DNA of 9,269 bases from an uncultured Anaerolineae bacterium (GCA_937942115.1 CALDFY010000254.1:1-9269); one strand, 5' to 3'; numbered from the stretch's first letter, positions 1 to 7,861 are shown. Numbers and translations are program-made. Notes: generated from the sequence alone by a model not told the origin.

Positions 1-3000
1 CGCTGGGGGGCAGGTGCACCCGCAGGAGATTCCCGTTGGGGTCGTATTCGTAGCGATAGACGACGTTGGTCTGGGGGTCGGCGGGCGCGGCGGGGTTGTG
101 GTTGAGGGTGACCGCCGCCAGCCGATAGACGCCGTTATAGCTATAGTGGGTGACGACGCCGTCCGGCTCTATGAGGTCGGTCTGGTTGCCGACGGGGTCG
201 TAGGCGTAGCGGGTGGTGGCTCCTTCGGCGTTGGTGACCGTCTGGAGCCGGTCCAGGGGGTCGTAGGTGTATTCGGTGCGGTTGCCGTTGCCGTCCACGG
301 CCGCCGTGCGGTTGCCGTTTTCGTCATACTCATAAGCGGTGGTGTGCCCCTCGGCGTCGGTGACGGTCCGGATCCGATAGAGGCCATCGTAGGTGAAGGT
401 GGTGGGGTGGCCGTTGGCGTCGGTGCGGGAAAGGAGGTTGCCCGCCGGGTCGTAGGCGAAGACGGTCGTCCCGGAGAGGGCGTCGGTGACGGTGATGACC
501 CGGTTGAGGGCGTCGTAGGCATATGTGGTGGGATAGCCCCGGGCGTCCACTCGCTGCAGGAGGTTCCCCACCCGGTCGTAGGCGAAGGTCACCGTGTGCC
601 CCTCGGGGTCGGTGCGGGCGACCAGCCGGTTGAGGCCGTCATACCGGTAGGTGATGGCGTGGCCGTTGGGGTCGGTGAGCCGGATGAGGTTCCCCACCCG
701 GTCGTACTCGTAGCGGGTGGTGACGTTGACGTCGGGGCCGGGGGGCTGGTCGGGCCGGCAGTTACGGACCTGGGCCCGAAGCCGGTTCAACCCATCGTAC
801 TCGTAGCAGGTGGGGACGCCGTTGGGGTCCACCGTCCGGATGAGGTTCCCCGCCGGGTCGTATTCGTAGCGGGTGGTGACGTTGATGTCGGAGGAAGGCG
901 GCTCCCCTTCCCGGAAGTTGCGGATTTCGGCGGTGCGCCGGCCCAGGAGGTCGTACTCGTAGCGGATAACCCTCCCGGCCGCGTCCGTTACCGCGATCAG
1001 GTGGTTGTCCAGGTCGTAGGCGTAAGCCGTGGTCTGGGAGAGGGCGTCGGTGACGGTGATGAGGCGGTTGGCCGCGTCGTAGGTGTAAAGCGTGGCGAAA
1101 CCGCGCGGGTTGACCCGTCGGATCAGGTTGCCGTTGGGGTCGTATTCGGTGCGGGTGGTGACGTTGACATCGGGGCCGGGGGGCTGGTCGGGCCGGCAGT
1201 GGCGGATCTCGGCGGTGAGGCGGTTGAGGTCGTCGTACTCGTAGCAGGTGACGGTGCCGTTGGGGTCCACTACCCGCTTCAGGTTCCCCGCCGGGTCGTA
1301 CTCGTAGCGGGTGACCCCATTGGTGTCGGCATTGGAGGGGCCGCCGGGGACGAAGTTCTGGATGCGCTCCACCACCCGGTCCAGGTCGTTGTAGACGTAG
1401 CGGGTGATGCGCCCCTCGGGATCGGTCTCGGCCACTAAATTCCCCACCCCATCATACGCGTAGCGAGTGGTGGCCCCTTCGGGGGCGTGGACGGCCTTCA
1501 GGCGCCGGAGGGGGTCGTATTCGTATGTGGTCACCCGCCCCTCGGCGTCCTGCATCGCCACCGTTTCATTCATCAGGCCGTAGGTGTAGACGGTGGTGTA
1601 GCCCAGGGCGTTGATCTCGGCCACCCATCGGTCGGAAGCGTTATATTCGTAACGGGTCGGGTTTCCGTTGGGGTCCACCTTCCGGATCAGGTTGCCGTTG
1701 GGGTCGTAGGCATAGGTTTCGGAGAAACCGAGAGGGCCGAAGACCCCGGTGAGGAGGGGGCTCCCGCCATCATAGGTGTAGGTGAAGACGGCGCCCATCG
1801 GCGTGGTCATCGCCACGGTGCGCCCCAGGCCGTCATAGCCATAGCGGGCCACGGCGCCTGCCCCGTTCTCTATCGCGACGAGGTTTCCGGCAGCGTCATA
1901 GGTGTGGGTGATGACGTTCCCGTTGAAGTCAGTGATGCGGATGGGGAGGCCCCGATCGTCATAGGTGAAGGTGCGGGTGAAGCCCATCGCGTTGGTGATG
2001 ACGGTGAGGTTGCCCTTGCCGTCGTAGCCGTAGAGGGTCCGCCGACCGGCCGGGTCCTGCTCCAGCGTCAGGCGGTCCAGGTCGTTGTACGCCCACGCCC
2101 GCACCCAACCCAGGGGTCCTTCCTCGCGGAGGAGGTTGCCCCGGTCGTCGTAGAAGTAGCGCCATTCCCGGCCCTCTTTGTCCCGGAAGTAGACGCGGCG
2201 GTCGTGGCCGTCGTAGCCGTACACTTCGGTGTGGCCCAGGGGGTCGGTGACGCGAACCAGGCGGTAACCCTCGTCGTACTGATGGACGGTGGCGTGGCCG
2301 TAGGCGTCCACGATGGTGCGGGTGTGGGAGGGGTCGTCGTAGGCGAAGGTGCGGCGGGCGGTGGCACCTTCTATCTGCTCCATAACACGGCCAAAACTGT
2401 AGTAATTGTCGGGGTTTGTCTCCGGGTCGGAATTTTCTTCATATCGCAGCCGGAGGACGGGGTGGCCCTTCGGGCTGAGGATGGCGGTGAGCCAGCCGAA
2501 GGCGTTGTAGGTGTAGCGCCAGGTCTGGCCCCGGGCGTCGGTGAAGGCGGTAAGGAGGCCATCGGTGTATTCGTAGCGCAGGTGCGCCCCCTCGGGGGCG
2601 GTGATCTCCCGAATCAGCCCCTCATCGTTGTACGCAATCTCAATCCACCGGCCAGCGCTGTTCTCCACCCGGACCAATCGTCCATCGGCGCCGTAGGTCA
2701 GGCTCTGGGTGTTGCCGTTGGGGTCCGCCACGCCGGTCAGCCGCCCGGCGGCGTTGAAGCGGTATTCGGTGAGGTCCTTTTGCTTCAGGACGTAGCCGCC
2801 GGGGACGGCCTGGAGGGTGTCGGTGTTGCCGGGAGTTTTGGCGGTGAAGGAGCCATCGGGGTTGCGCCGAAAGAGGGCCGTGCGGCCGTCCGGATAATGG
2901 ACTTTGACGCCGGTGAAAAGCAGGTTCTCTACGAACTCCAGGCGGAAGTCAAAGGGCCAGGACCAGCCGGGGCCGAAGGGGCCGGGGTCCATCCCGATGA

Positions 3001-4808
3001 TGGTGAAATCCCCCTTCGGCGGGACCGCCTGGGCGTTGTAGGTTCGCTCCACCCGGATATCGGTGTTCCCAATGCCCGGCAAGCGGAGGTCCAGGGTGCG
3101 GGTGACGAAGTTGCCGGAGGCGGTGTTGACCGGGTCGCCCTCGGTGCCCTGGTGGCCACCGCAGGGGCCCTTGAGGCAGGTGAAGCCGAAGGCGCCGGAG
3201 TAGGTGGATTGCAGTGAGGTGCTCCACGTATTGCGGTTCCCGGCGGCATCTACGGCTACGATGGTGTAGGTGTTCAGCCCGATCCGAGGGAGACGGAAGG
3301 ATGTAGTAAAGAGGCCGTTATTTGCCGGGAAGAAAGGCACTACGTGGCTACTGTCGCTGCTGCTGGAAGCCGTGAAAAAGACCTCTTTCAGTGCACAGTT
3401 GTCAGCGATGGAGGCACTCAATAGGACTTCGCCTTCACCATCCTGCCACAGCAGGACCCCCATAATCTGGGGCTCCAGCCGATCCTCTATTTCCAGGTCA
3501 AAGGGGCCAGAAGCATGGGTGATGATCTGGGTATTATCTACGTCCAGGCGGACTGTGTAGAGCAGGGAAAGCGGGTCGGTAATCGGCCCTGAAGGGAAAG
3601 GAAAGACATCAGTGACATCCTCCCGAATCGGACTACCGGGAAAAGAGAAGTTCCGGCTTCCGGAGCCGGTGGGCCCGTTCACATTCATCCTCCCTTTGCC
3701 ATAGGCGGCAGGGGAGAGCAGAAAAACTTTCCCTCCCCGGCCTGGATACGGAACCTTCTCCGCGGTCCCGGAACCGGTCCCACCCGGAGGAACCTGGTCC
3801 ACCAGATGGAATTGGCAAGCGGGGGAGGTGGCGCCATCGGCCAGCACGCCGAAAGTAGAAAAATGGGTCGTCCAGGCCAGGATTTCACCCTTCCGGACAT
3901 CCACCACACTGAGGATTTGTTCCCAGCGGCGGGCTGCTTCATTCCAATGATAAAGGCGGAGGCGAGCCGCTACGGCCGGTGGGAGCGCATCCGTGGAGAA
4001 ACGGATGGTCAAAGCGACAGGCCAGCGGAAGGAGCGAACAGTCTGTCCGTCATCGGCCCGTCGGGCTTCCAAATTGAAGAAAAACGGCGCCGCCCGGAAG
4101 CCTTCCGGCATGGGCAACATCATCGGTGCGTAGTCCAGCCGCACCGTCGTGGTCACAGCACCTACGGGGAATTCCACCCTCACCTTCCCATCGGGCGAGG
4201 TGTACGTCCCCCCGCGCGGCGTGATGACGGCCGGATCGTAGTTCCGGGCCACCAGGGGGAGGAAAAGGCGGTGATAGGGAGAGGAGGTGGGGAGCAGGGG
4301 AGCAGAAGAGAGCGCAGGTTCCGCCGGCGCAGATGTTCCAGGAAGTGAAGCGGAGACCGGTATCTCTTGGTTGGTCCACTCTGACAGCGGCCTCTGTTCA
4401 TGATTCGCCGGCCTCAGGCTGGCATCAGGAGGCAAGGGGAATCGGGGCAGGGGGTTCGCCTCCACCGGCTGCGGCTCGGGCACCTTCGGCCCCGGCAAGG
4501 CAGCCTCCCCGGCCGCAGGTCGCGGGTCGGGCACTTCTGGCCGGGAAAGGGACGGCAGAAGCCCAGGAGCGGAAGGACGGGCGGCCCCATCGGATGCGGA
4601 AACCGGAGAAGCGAGTATCTCGGGTATGGAGGGAATGGGGGACGGCCTCGGCTCGGCAAACTCCGGCCAGGAGGGAGCAGAAACCGCCGGGAGCATATCT
4701 ATCGGCGGCGAGAGTTCAGCCTGGGGGGGGGGCGGAAAAGGGAACAGCACCGGCAACCAGCGCAACGGTGCAGAGAAAGTTCAGCACACCCTGGAACCGA
4801 GAGGACAT
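1..4808 (-). CDS. Giant secreted RHS/YD-repeat protein, frameshifted at a poly-C tract and truncated by the left edge
   Basis: A secreted or surface RHS/YD-repeat protein. Such proteins form hollow beta-shells and often carry a C-terminal toxin or adhesive core, which here lies beyond the window. The ATG at 4808 has AAGGAGG five bases before it and a sigma70 promoter upstream. It encodes a signal peptide (MSSRFQGVLNFLCTVALVAG then AVPFSA). That frame stops at TGA 4716-4718, after 30 residues. From the C10 tract (4723-4732) the frame one base over is open to base 1. Numbering as if one C were absent: Pro-rich linker 30-175; HRLFLPLVARNY 179-190; ZU5-like domain about 195-320 (PRGGTYTSPDGKVRVEFPVG); Ig-like domain about 445-535; DUF6531-like domain from about 556 (GDPVNTASGNF, ERTYN); then about 41 YD repeats (YEYDPAGNL type) from about 678 to the edge at 1602. 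Stop codons are absent throughout and YD periodicity is intact, so the body of the gene is under selection or only recently disrupted. Confidence 0.88.
713..762 (-). repeat. 50-bp near-identical direct repeat, copy A (partner 1151-1200)
   Basis: Bases 713-762 match 1151-1200 at 49 of 50 positions (the difference is 731 G against 1169 A on the plus strand). The block encodes the NCRPDQPPGPDVNVTTR-type insert. It is the best conserved part of the 438-bp super-repeat, including at synonymous sites. Confidence 0.9.
1151..1200 (-). repeat. 50-bp near-identical direct repeat, copy B (partner 713-762)
   Basis: This is the partner of 713-762, exactly 438 bases away, encoding HCRPDQPPGPDVNVTTR. Recombination between the two would remove or add 146 codons and keep the reading frame. 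Confidence 0.9.
4723..4732 (-). other. C10 homopolymer at the signal peptide / mature protein junction of the RHS gene
   Basis: Ten consecutive G on the plus strand (C10 in the gene). In the ATG frame it reads GCC CCC CCC CCA GGC TGA, ending the peptide at 30 residues. With nine C it would read GCC CCC CCC CAG GCT GAA and continue into the long open frame. A tract this long is prone to slipped-strand mispairing and also to sequencing error. The tract itself is read directly; the switch interpretation is inference. Confidence 0.8.
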
Positions 4809-4813
4809 ATCGG

Positions 4814-4820
4814 CCTCCTT
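4814..4820 (-). promoter_or_regulatory. Ribosome binding site of the RHS gene
   Basis: AAGGAGG on the minus strand, five bases before the ATG at 4808. This site fixes the start in the signal-peptide frame rather than at any start within the long downstream frame, which is what makes the frame change at the C10 tract meaningful. Confidence 0.8.
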
Positions 4821-4856
4821 TCGGGTTCAAGGCGATGGGGAATGAAACTTGCTAAT

Positions 4857-4885
4857 TTTATACCACAAAGGGGCGGAGATGTCAA
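4857..4885 (-). promoter_or_regulatory. Sigma70-type promoter of the RHS gene
   Basis: On the minus strand a perfect -35 box TTGACA (4880-4885) is followed by a 17-base spacer and the -10 box TATAAA (4857-4862). The predicted transcription start is near 4850, giving a 5' leader of about 40 bases before the ATG at 4808. Match and spacing are close to ideal, so the RHS gene is probably transcribed independently of the upstream operon. Confidence 0.8.
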
Positions 4886-4932
4886 CTTTCTGGCTCTGAG
4901 GTTCGGATGCGAGTTGGGACATAGGGCTGGTT

Positions 4933-5145
4933 CCTCACCTCACCCCCTGCTCCTCTCTCTCCTGACCGAAGGAGATTGCTTAAAAAGTCGAGGTAAGGCA
5001 ATAAACCACCAAGACACAAAGGCACAAAGGTTCTAAAGGGTGAAAAAGCGAGAAATTTTTCCGTTTCTTGGTGTCTTTGTGCCTTCGTGGTGACTTTCTA
5101 AGCACCCTCTGGGAGAGGGAAGGGGGATCGGGGGTAGGGTGAGGG
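4933..5145. repeat. Imperfect palindromic dispersed-repeat element, possibly MITE-like
   Basis: Two arms face each other. The inner arms 5005-5030 (ACCACCAAGACACAAAGGCA...) and 5067-5091 match at 21 of 25 positions as reverse complements. The outer arms, about 4933-4989 and 5093-5145, share CCTCACC..ACCCCC, a TCTCC-rich stretch and GCTTA.AAAGTC. The inner sequence belongs to a CACCAAGACACAAAGGCACAAAG type of repeat that I recognise as common between genes in several bacterial phyla. It encodes nothing that looks like a protein. I see no clear target-site duplication, so a transposition origin is unproven. It lies just upstream of the RHS promoter. Confidence 0.7.
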
Positions 5146-5195
5146 TAAATCCCGTTTGGGCGAAAAACTTACCCTTGTCCGCCCCCATAAATTTT

Positions 5196-5243
5196 GAGGG
5201 CCGGGGATGCCGCCGCCCGGCCACCGCCGGCTCCCCGGCCCTC
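5196..5243 (-). terminator. Strong GC hairpin, candidate terminator of the two-gene operon
   Basis: GAGGGCCGGGGA (5196-5207) pairs perfectly with TCCCCGGCCCTC (5232-5243), and GCCG/CGGC just inside can extend the stem. On the minus strand the stem is followed by AAAATTTATG rather than a clean T run, so intrinsic termination is uncertain. The position, about 105 bases beyond the ATPase stop codon and before the next promoter, fits an operon end. Confidence 0.5.
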
Positions 5244-5324
5244 ACCAAAGGAGGAGAAGAAGAGACACCGCCCCTGACTCCGTTATTAGTCTACCCCATT
5301 TTTCTCCCCTTTGCTTGACGGAAA

Positions 5325-5353
5325 CCCTACGATTCCCTTACGATTTCCCTACG
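5325..5353. repeat. Three short degenerate direct repeats at the ATPase stop codon
   Basis: CCCTACGATT, CCCTTACGATTT and CCCTACG follow one another without gaps. The third overlaps the TAG stop codon of the ATPase gene (5349-5351). No function is apparent; this may be the edge of a dispersed repeat. Confidence 0.5.
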
Positions 5354-7832
5354 CTCCGCCGAACGCGGGCAGGAGCAGGTGCTCACCGTCCCGGCCTTCC
5401 GCCTCCCAGAACGGCGCCCAGGCCAGGCCGCAGTAGTCCACCCCCACGTCGGTGCGGCGCGGGGCGACCTCTACCCGACGGGTCTCCTCCAGTGCCGCTA
5501 CCCAGCGGTCGCCGACGGCCTCTATCTCCTTCTCCATCCGGGCCGTCAGGTCGTCCAGTTGCTTCTGGAGGACCTGCAGGGTCTCCTCCGATTCCCGCAC
5601 CTCCGCCTCCGCCTGCTGGGTCAGGCGGCGCTTCCGGCTCACCGACGAAATCATATACGACGGCCGCCGCCGGGTCAGCAGATTGAGGGCCGCCTCGCCG
5701 TAACTGAGCATCTCTTCCCGCTTGCGCGCCTCCAGTTCTACCTGGTCCTGGGCCAGTTCCTGCTGCTCCCGCCACATCTGCTGTCGGATGCGGGCCATTT
5801 GTTTCTCGTACCGGGCGCGCACCTGGGCCACTTCCTCGTCCCGCCGGGCGCGGGCCACATCCTCACAGCGGCGGCGAAAATCCCGCTCGCTCTCGCCCGG
5901 ACGGCCGTACATCTTCAGTGCCGGGTTGTGCCACAGGGTCAGCCGGATACGGCGGTACAGGTACTCCGCAAAGAGGCGACTCCAGCGAGCGTACTGGGCC
6001 GCCTGGGCCATCGGGGACGGCAGGGGGTCGTACTCCCCTTCCCCCAGGGGCCGTGGAGAGAGGCTCTCCGGCGCAATCCCGACCTTTCCCTCTTCCCAAT
6101 CCGGCTGGGCCGGGGGCGGTGGGGGGTCCAGCAGCCGGACCACCCGTTCCGTCTGGTGCAGGCCGATTTTCTCATCGGTCAGGTGGACGGTCCCCATTGC
6201 CAGGAGTCGCGGCCGATAGACCAGCCGCCGCGCCGTGACGAGAACCGTCCGCCCGGTCCTCTGCTCGTGGTCGTGGAGGGCCCACTCCAGCGTGACGGCC
6301 GCCGGAAGGAAGACCTGGGGGATTTCCGCTGGCAGCGTCGGCGGGACGGGGCTCCGACCGGCTGACGCCGGTGGGGCAGAAGCCGGGGCCGCCATCAGCG
6401 GGGAGGGAACCGGGGCCGCCGGGGCCGCCGCGACCTCCGGCGGGGCCAGTTGCCGAATCTGGGCGCGGGTCAGCGGGCCCCGCAGGTAGGACATCGCCCA
6501 GCGGGTGTGCAGGAAGACCATCTTCTCCGCCCGGACGTCGTGGAGGATGAAGACGCGCGGCCGCAGACCGCTGATCGCCCGGTCCAGCGCGGCGCGGTTC
6601 AGACCGGCCCCAACCGTCGCGGCAGCGCCCTCCATCCCCTCCAGCACCCGCTCCTTATCCCGCTCCGTGCGCAGCAGGCCCACCGCCCACGTCCCGGCGT
6701 TCGTCAGCCCCTTGTAGTCTATATCCGCCGGGTTCTGGGTCGCCAGGACCACCCCCAGCCCGACCGCGCGGCCCTGTTTGATCAGCGTCATCAACGGCCG
6801 CTTCGTCGGCGGGTTGGCAGGGTACGGCGGGAAGAAGCCGAACACTTCGTCAAAATAGAGAATCGCCCGCAGGTTGGACGTGCCGGACTGGGCGAACATC
6901 CAGTCCCGGACGGCCTCCAGGAGGAGGGTGACGAAGAAGGCCCGCTCGGCATCCGCCAGGTGGGAAAGGTAGAAAACGGAGGCGCGGGGACGGCTGTCCG
7001 GCGTCCACAGCAGGTCTTTGACCTCCAGCGGGACGCCTGCCCGCCACGCCTCAAAGCCGGGCGCCGCCAGGACGGCGTTCAGCGCCCGTGCCAGGGCCAG
7101 CCGCTCCTTCTGGGGGAAGAAACCCTCCAGGTCAAAGACGCCGACCTGTCGGACCGGAGGGTCCTGAATCTGGCGGATCAGCGTGGGCAGGTCCAGGTCC
7201 TGGCCGCTGCGCCAGGCGTGCTCCACCAGCAGGGAGAGGAAAATGTGCTCCGGGCTCTGGAGGGGATCGGCCTCGCGGCCGGTCAGGCCCAGAAGGGCGG
7301 AGACCAGGCCCCCGATCCGTTCCTGCAACGCCTCGCCGTCCGCCATCTCCTCCGGACGGGGGGCCCGGAAGCGGTACAGGACGTTGACAGGGATGCCCGC
7401 CGTAGAGCCGGGGGTGAAAATGGCGAGTTCGGCCCGCTCCCGCAGTTGACCGATCCGCTCCGGGCCGATGCCCCACTGGGCCAGCCCTTCCCGCCAGCGA
7501 CGGGCCTCCTCCGCCGCGACTTCCTGCACGGAACGGCCCTCCCGCTCCGCTGCCTCGGCGTCTATCCAGGGGACAAACTCCTCCGAAGAGAGATTCGGGA
7601 AGGTCAGGAGGAGATTGGTCATATCCCCTTTGGGGTCCAGAATCAGGGCCGGAATGCCCTGGAGGAGGGCCTCCTCCAGCAGGACGGCGCCCAGACCGGT
7701 CTTGCCCGACCCGGTCATCCCCAGGATGACGGCGTGGGCAGTGAGGTTGCGCGAGGGATAGAGGACGGGCCGGTCAGTCACGGCGCCGGCGGTCAGGTCG
7801 TACTCCCGTCCCAGATAGAGCGACCCGGACAC
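5349..7832 (-). CDS. HerA/DUF87-like P-loop ATPase with C-terminal coiled coil
   Basis: A cytoplasmic ATPase of the FtsK/HerA superfamily, 827 residues; the exact role is unknown. I chose the GTG at 7832 because AGGAGG lies 4 bases before it and it falls just after the upstream stop codon. The longer frame from 7940 would overlap the upstream gene by 79 bases and adds a non-conserved leader. Walker A GMTGSGKT is at residues 38-45, followed by LDPKGD (about 65-70), typical of HerA-like proteins. Walker B is LYFDEVFGFF with D328-E329. ATQNP (364-368) is a sensor-like motif, and RTERD (from 388) may carry an arginine finger. Residues about 462-510 are a Pro/Ala linker, 510-570 a small beta-rich stretch, and about 647-784 a charged heptad-like coiled coil, ending in a short conserved-looking tail (VDYCGLAWAPFW). 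Family members remodel or translocate DNA or peptides as hexamers; the substrate here cannot be read from sequence. No membrane segment is visible. Confidence 0.85.
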   Translation of the reverse strand: MSGSLYLGREYDLTAGAVTDRPVLYPSRNLTAHAVILGMTGSGKTGLGAVLLEEALLQGIPALILDPKGDMTNLLLTFPNLSSEEFVPWIDAEAAEREGRSVQEVAAEEARRWREGLAQWGIGPERIGQLRERAELAIFTPGSTAGIPVNVLYRFRAPRPEEMADGEALQERIGGLVSALLGLTGREADPLQSPEHIFLSLLVEHAWRSGQDLDLPTLIRQIQDPPVRQVGVFDLEGFFPQKERLALARALNAVLAAPGFEAWRAGVPLEVKDLLWTPDSRPRASVFYLSHLADAERAFFVTLLLEAVRDWMFAQSGTSNLRAILYFDEVFGFFPPYPANPPTKRPLMTLIKQGRAVGLGVVLATQNPADIDYKGLTNAGTWAVGLLRTERDKERVLEGMEGAAATVGAGLNRAALDRAISGLRPRVFILHDVRAEKMVFLHTRWAMSYLRGPLTRAQIRQLAPPEVAAAPAAPVPSPLMAAPASAPPASAGRSPVPPTLPAEIPQVFLPAAVTLEWALHDHEQRTGRTVLVTARRLVYRPRLLAMGTVHLTDEKIGLHQTERVVRLLDPPPPPAQPDWEEGKVGIAPESLSPRPLGEGEYDPLPSPMAQAAQYARWSRLFAEYLYRRIRLTLWHNPALKMYGRPGESERDFRRRCEDVARARRDEEVAQVRARYEKQMARIRQQMWREQQELAQDQVELEARKREEMLSYGEAALNLLTRRRPSYMISSVSRKRRLTQQAEAEVRESEETLQVLQKQLDDLTARMEKEIEAVGDRWVAALEETRRVEVAPRRTDVGVDYCGLAWAPFWEAEGRDGEHLLLPAFGGA

Positions 7833-7836
7833 ATAA

Positions 7837-7842
7837 CCTCCT
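7837..7842 (-). promoter_or_regulatory. Ribosome binding site of the HerA-like ATPase gene
   Basis: AGGAGG on the minus strand, four bases before the GTG at 7832. The ATG that overlaps this GTG (TTATGTG) is in a different frame, so the site supports a GTG start and argues against the longer upstream frame. Confidence 0.7.
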
Positions 7843-7861
7843 GCGACACACGGACTCCAGA

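Larger units (their letters stand above)
482..1357 (-). repeat. Two-copy tandem super-repeat of 438 bp inside the YD region
   Basis: Copy 1 spans 1357-920 and copy 2 spans 919-482, each 146 codons. Both have the same order: a 17-residue insert beginning NF (NFVPGGPSNADTNGVTR in copy 1, NFREGEPPSSDINVTTR in copy 2), a YEYDPAGNL repeat, a TCYEYD repeat, a CRPDQPPGPDVNVTTR insert, then four 21-residue YD repeats, the last cut short. The inserts line up exactly at a 438-base offset. This indicates a duplication of a whole block rather than independent YD repeats. The left half of each copy as written on the plus strand is more diverged. Confidence 0.8.
4809..5348. other. Intergenic region between the ATPase and RHS genes
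   Basis: No convincing gene lies here on either strand. Besides the promoter, palindromic element, GC hairpin and short repeats listed separately, it contains a weaker nested hairpin at 5143-5174 (GGGTAA...TTACCC around CCC GTTT GGG). Between 5250 and 5320 I see only a purine-rich stretch (GGAGGAGAAGAAGAGA) and no recognisable signal. Confidence 0.7.

Noticed and set aside
14..1438. Long plus-strand open frame (474 codons) over the YD region
   Set aside because: It is the antisense shadow of the YD repeats. Its Val/Gly-rich periodic protein arises from GC-rich codons, while the minus strand gives clear YEYD repeats without stops.
1487..3217. Long plus-strand open frame (576 codons)
   Set aside because: It has the same antisense origin: a low-complexity Val/Gly/Ala product with no recognisable domain or ribosome binding site.
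4694..4696. In-frame ATG in the long RHS frame as the real start
   Set aside because: It lacks a ribosome binding site and would remove the signal peptide, whereas the ATG at 4808 has a strong site and promoter. It remains a minor possibility for a cytoplasmic form.
1..4808. Contractile-injection or type VI RHS effector locus
   Set aside because: No PAAR, VgrG, TcB-like or immunity gene is visible, and the protein begins with a Sec signal peptide. The C-terminal toxin region is outside the window, so this cannot be fully excluded.
4933..5145. CRISPR array
   Set aside because: The repeats are inverted, not regularly spaced direct repeats, and no unique spacers or cas genes are seen.
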